Assembly: GCA_001314655.1 (NCBI GenBank)
Contig: LJSF01000035.1
Coordinates: 1 to 35,518, forward strand
Length of the DNA: 35,518 nucleotides
Source of the DNA: Rhodobacteraceae bacterium HLUCCA08
GTDB lineage: Bacteria > Pseudomonadota > Alphaproteobacteria > Rhodobacterales > Rhodobacteraceae
Reading direction: 5' to 3'
This document shows, one piece after another, positions 35,494 through 35,518 of this stretch; position 1 is the first letter of the stretch; every line of letters begins with the position of its first letter. The translations under genes and the position numbers were made by a program. The notes below the pieces were generated by a model. The model was not told the DNA's origin. It searched no databases and worked only from the letters and a program-made list of their open reading frames with translations.

Positions 35494-35518
35494 TTTTCTT
35501 TGCCACCGCCGGCACCGT

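Overview
The window is a contiguous, gene-dense chromosomal segment of a high-GC alphaproteobacterium. The GC-rich third codon positions, the gene content (MlaA/MlaC pair, accD-folC, SfsA, ZapE, fadH, GSH-linked fghA) and several small conserved proteins of the Rhodobacterales type all fit the Rhodobacter/roseobacter lineage; this placement is an inference from content, not from a marker phylogeny. I see no rRNA, tRNA, CRISPR array, insertion sequence, prophage or plasmid gene. About 40 genes are supported, mostly in short operons whose start and stop codons overlap as ATGA or GTGA.

Left part (1-8000): a minus-strand operon mlaA-mlaC-small four-cysteine periplasmic protein (outer-membrane lipid asymmetry) lies divergent from a plus-strand type I secretion pair (ABC exporter plus HlyD-like adaptor). 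Next come RidA, a glycerophosphodiester phosphodiesterase, a FemAB-like acyltransferase and a pterin-4a-carbinolamine dehydratase, closed by an 8-bp inverted repeat.

Middle (8000-24000): a Prx5-type peroxiredoxin faces a FAD-dependent ferredoxin-reductase-like gene that leads an overlapping chain with rsmD and a HAD phosphatase. Minus-strand map and a beta-lactamase-fold hydrolase follow, then sfsA, then a plus-strand overlapping chain cinA - GNAT - OmpA-domain protein. A LysR regulator and fadH (2,4-dienoyl-CoA reductase), a coupled pair of uncharacterised proteins, and ilvD with a downstream lipoprotein are all on the minus strand. A CPBP-family membrane protease gene is divergent from ilvD.

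Right part (24000-35518): accD-folC leads into two tandem secreted paralogues with four matching cysteines. A periplasmic rhodanese-like protein is paired with a membrane-anchored LysM protein. Then zapE, a GNAT, an MFS transporter, an alpha/beta hydrolase, an ornithine-cyclodeaminase-family protein preceded by a previously unlisted 52-codon ORF whose stop overlaps its start codon, a DUF4345-like membrane protein and fghA (formaldehyde detoxification).

Most of the window is housekeeping. The least explained parts are the tandem four-cysteine secreted pair, the coupled 52-codon ORF, the third gene of the mla operon, the rhodanese/LysM pair and the uncharacterised pair at 19347-20521. I found no clear sign of a new defence, secretion or mobile system, and these are offered as leads rather than a discovered system.
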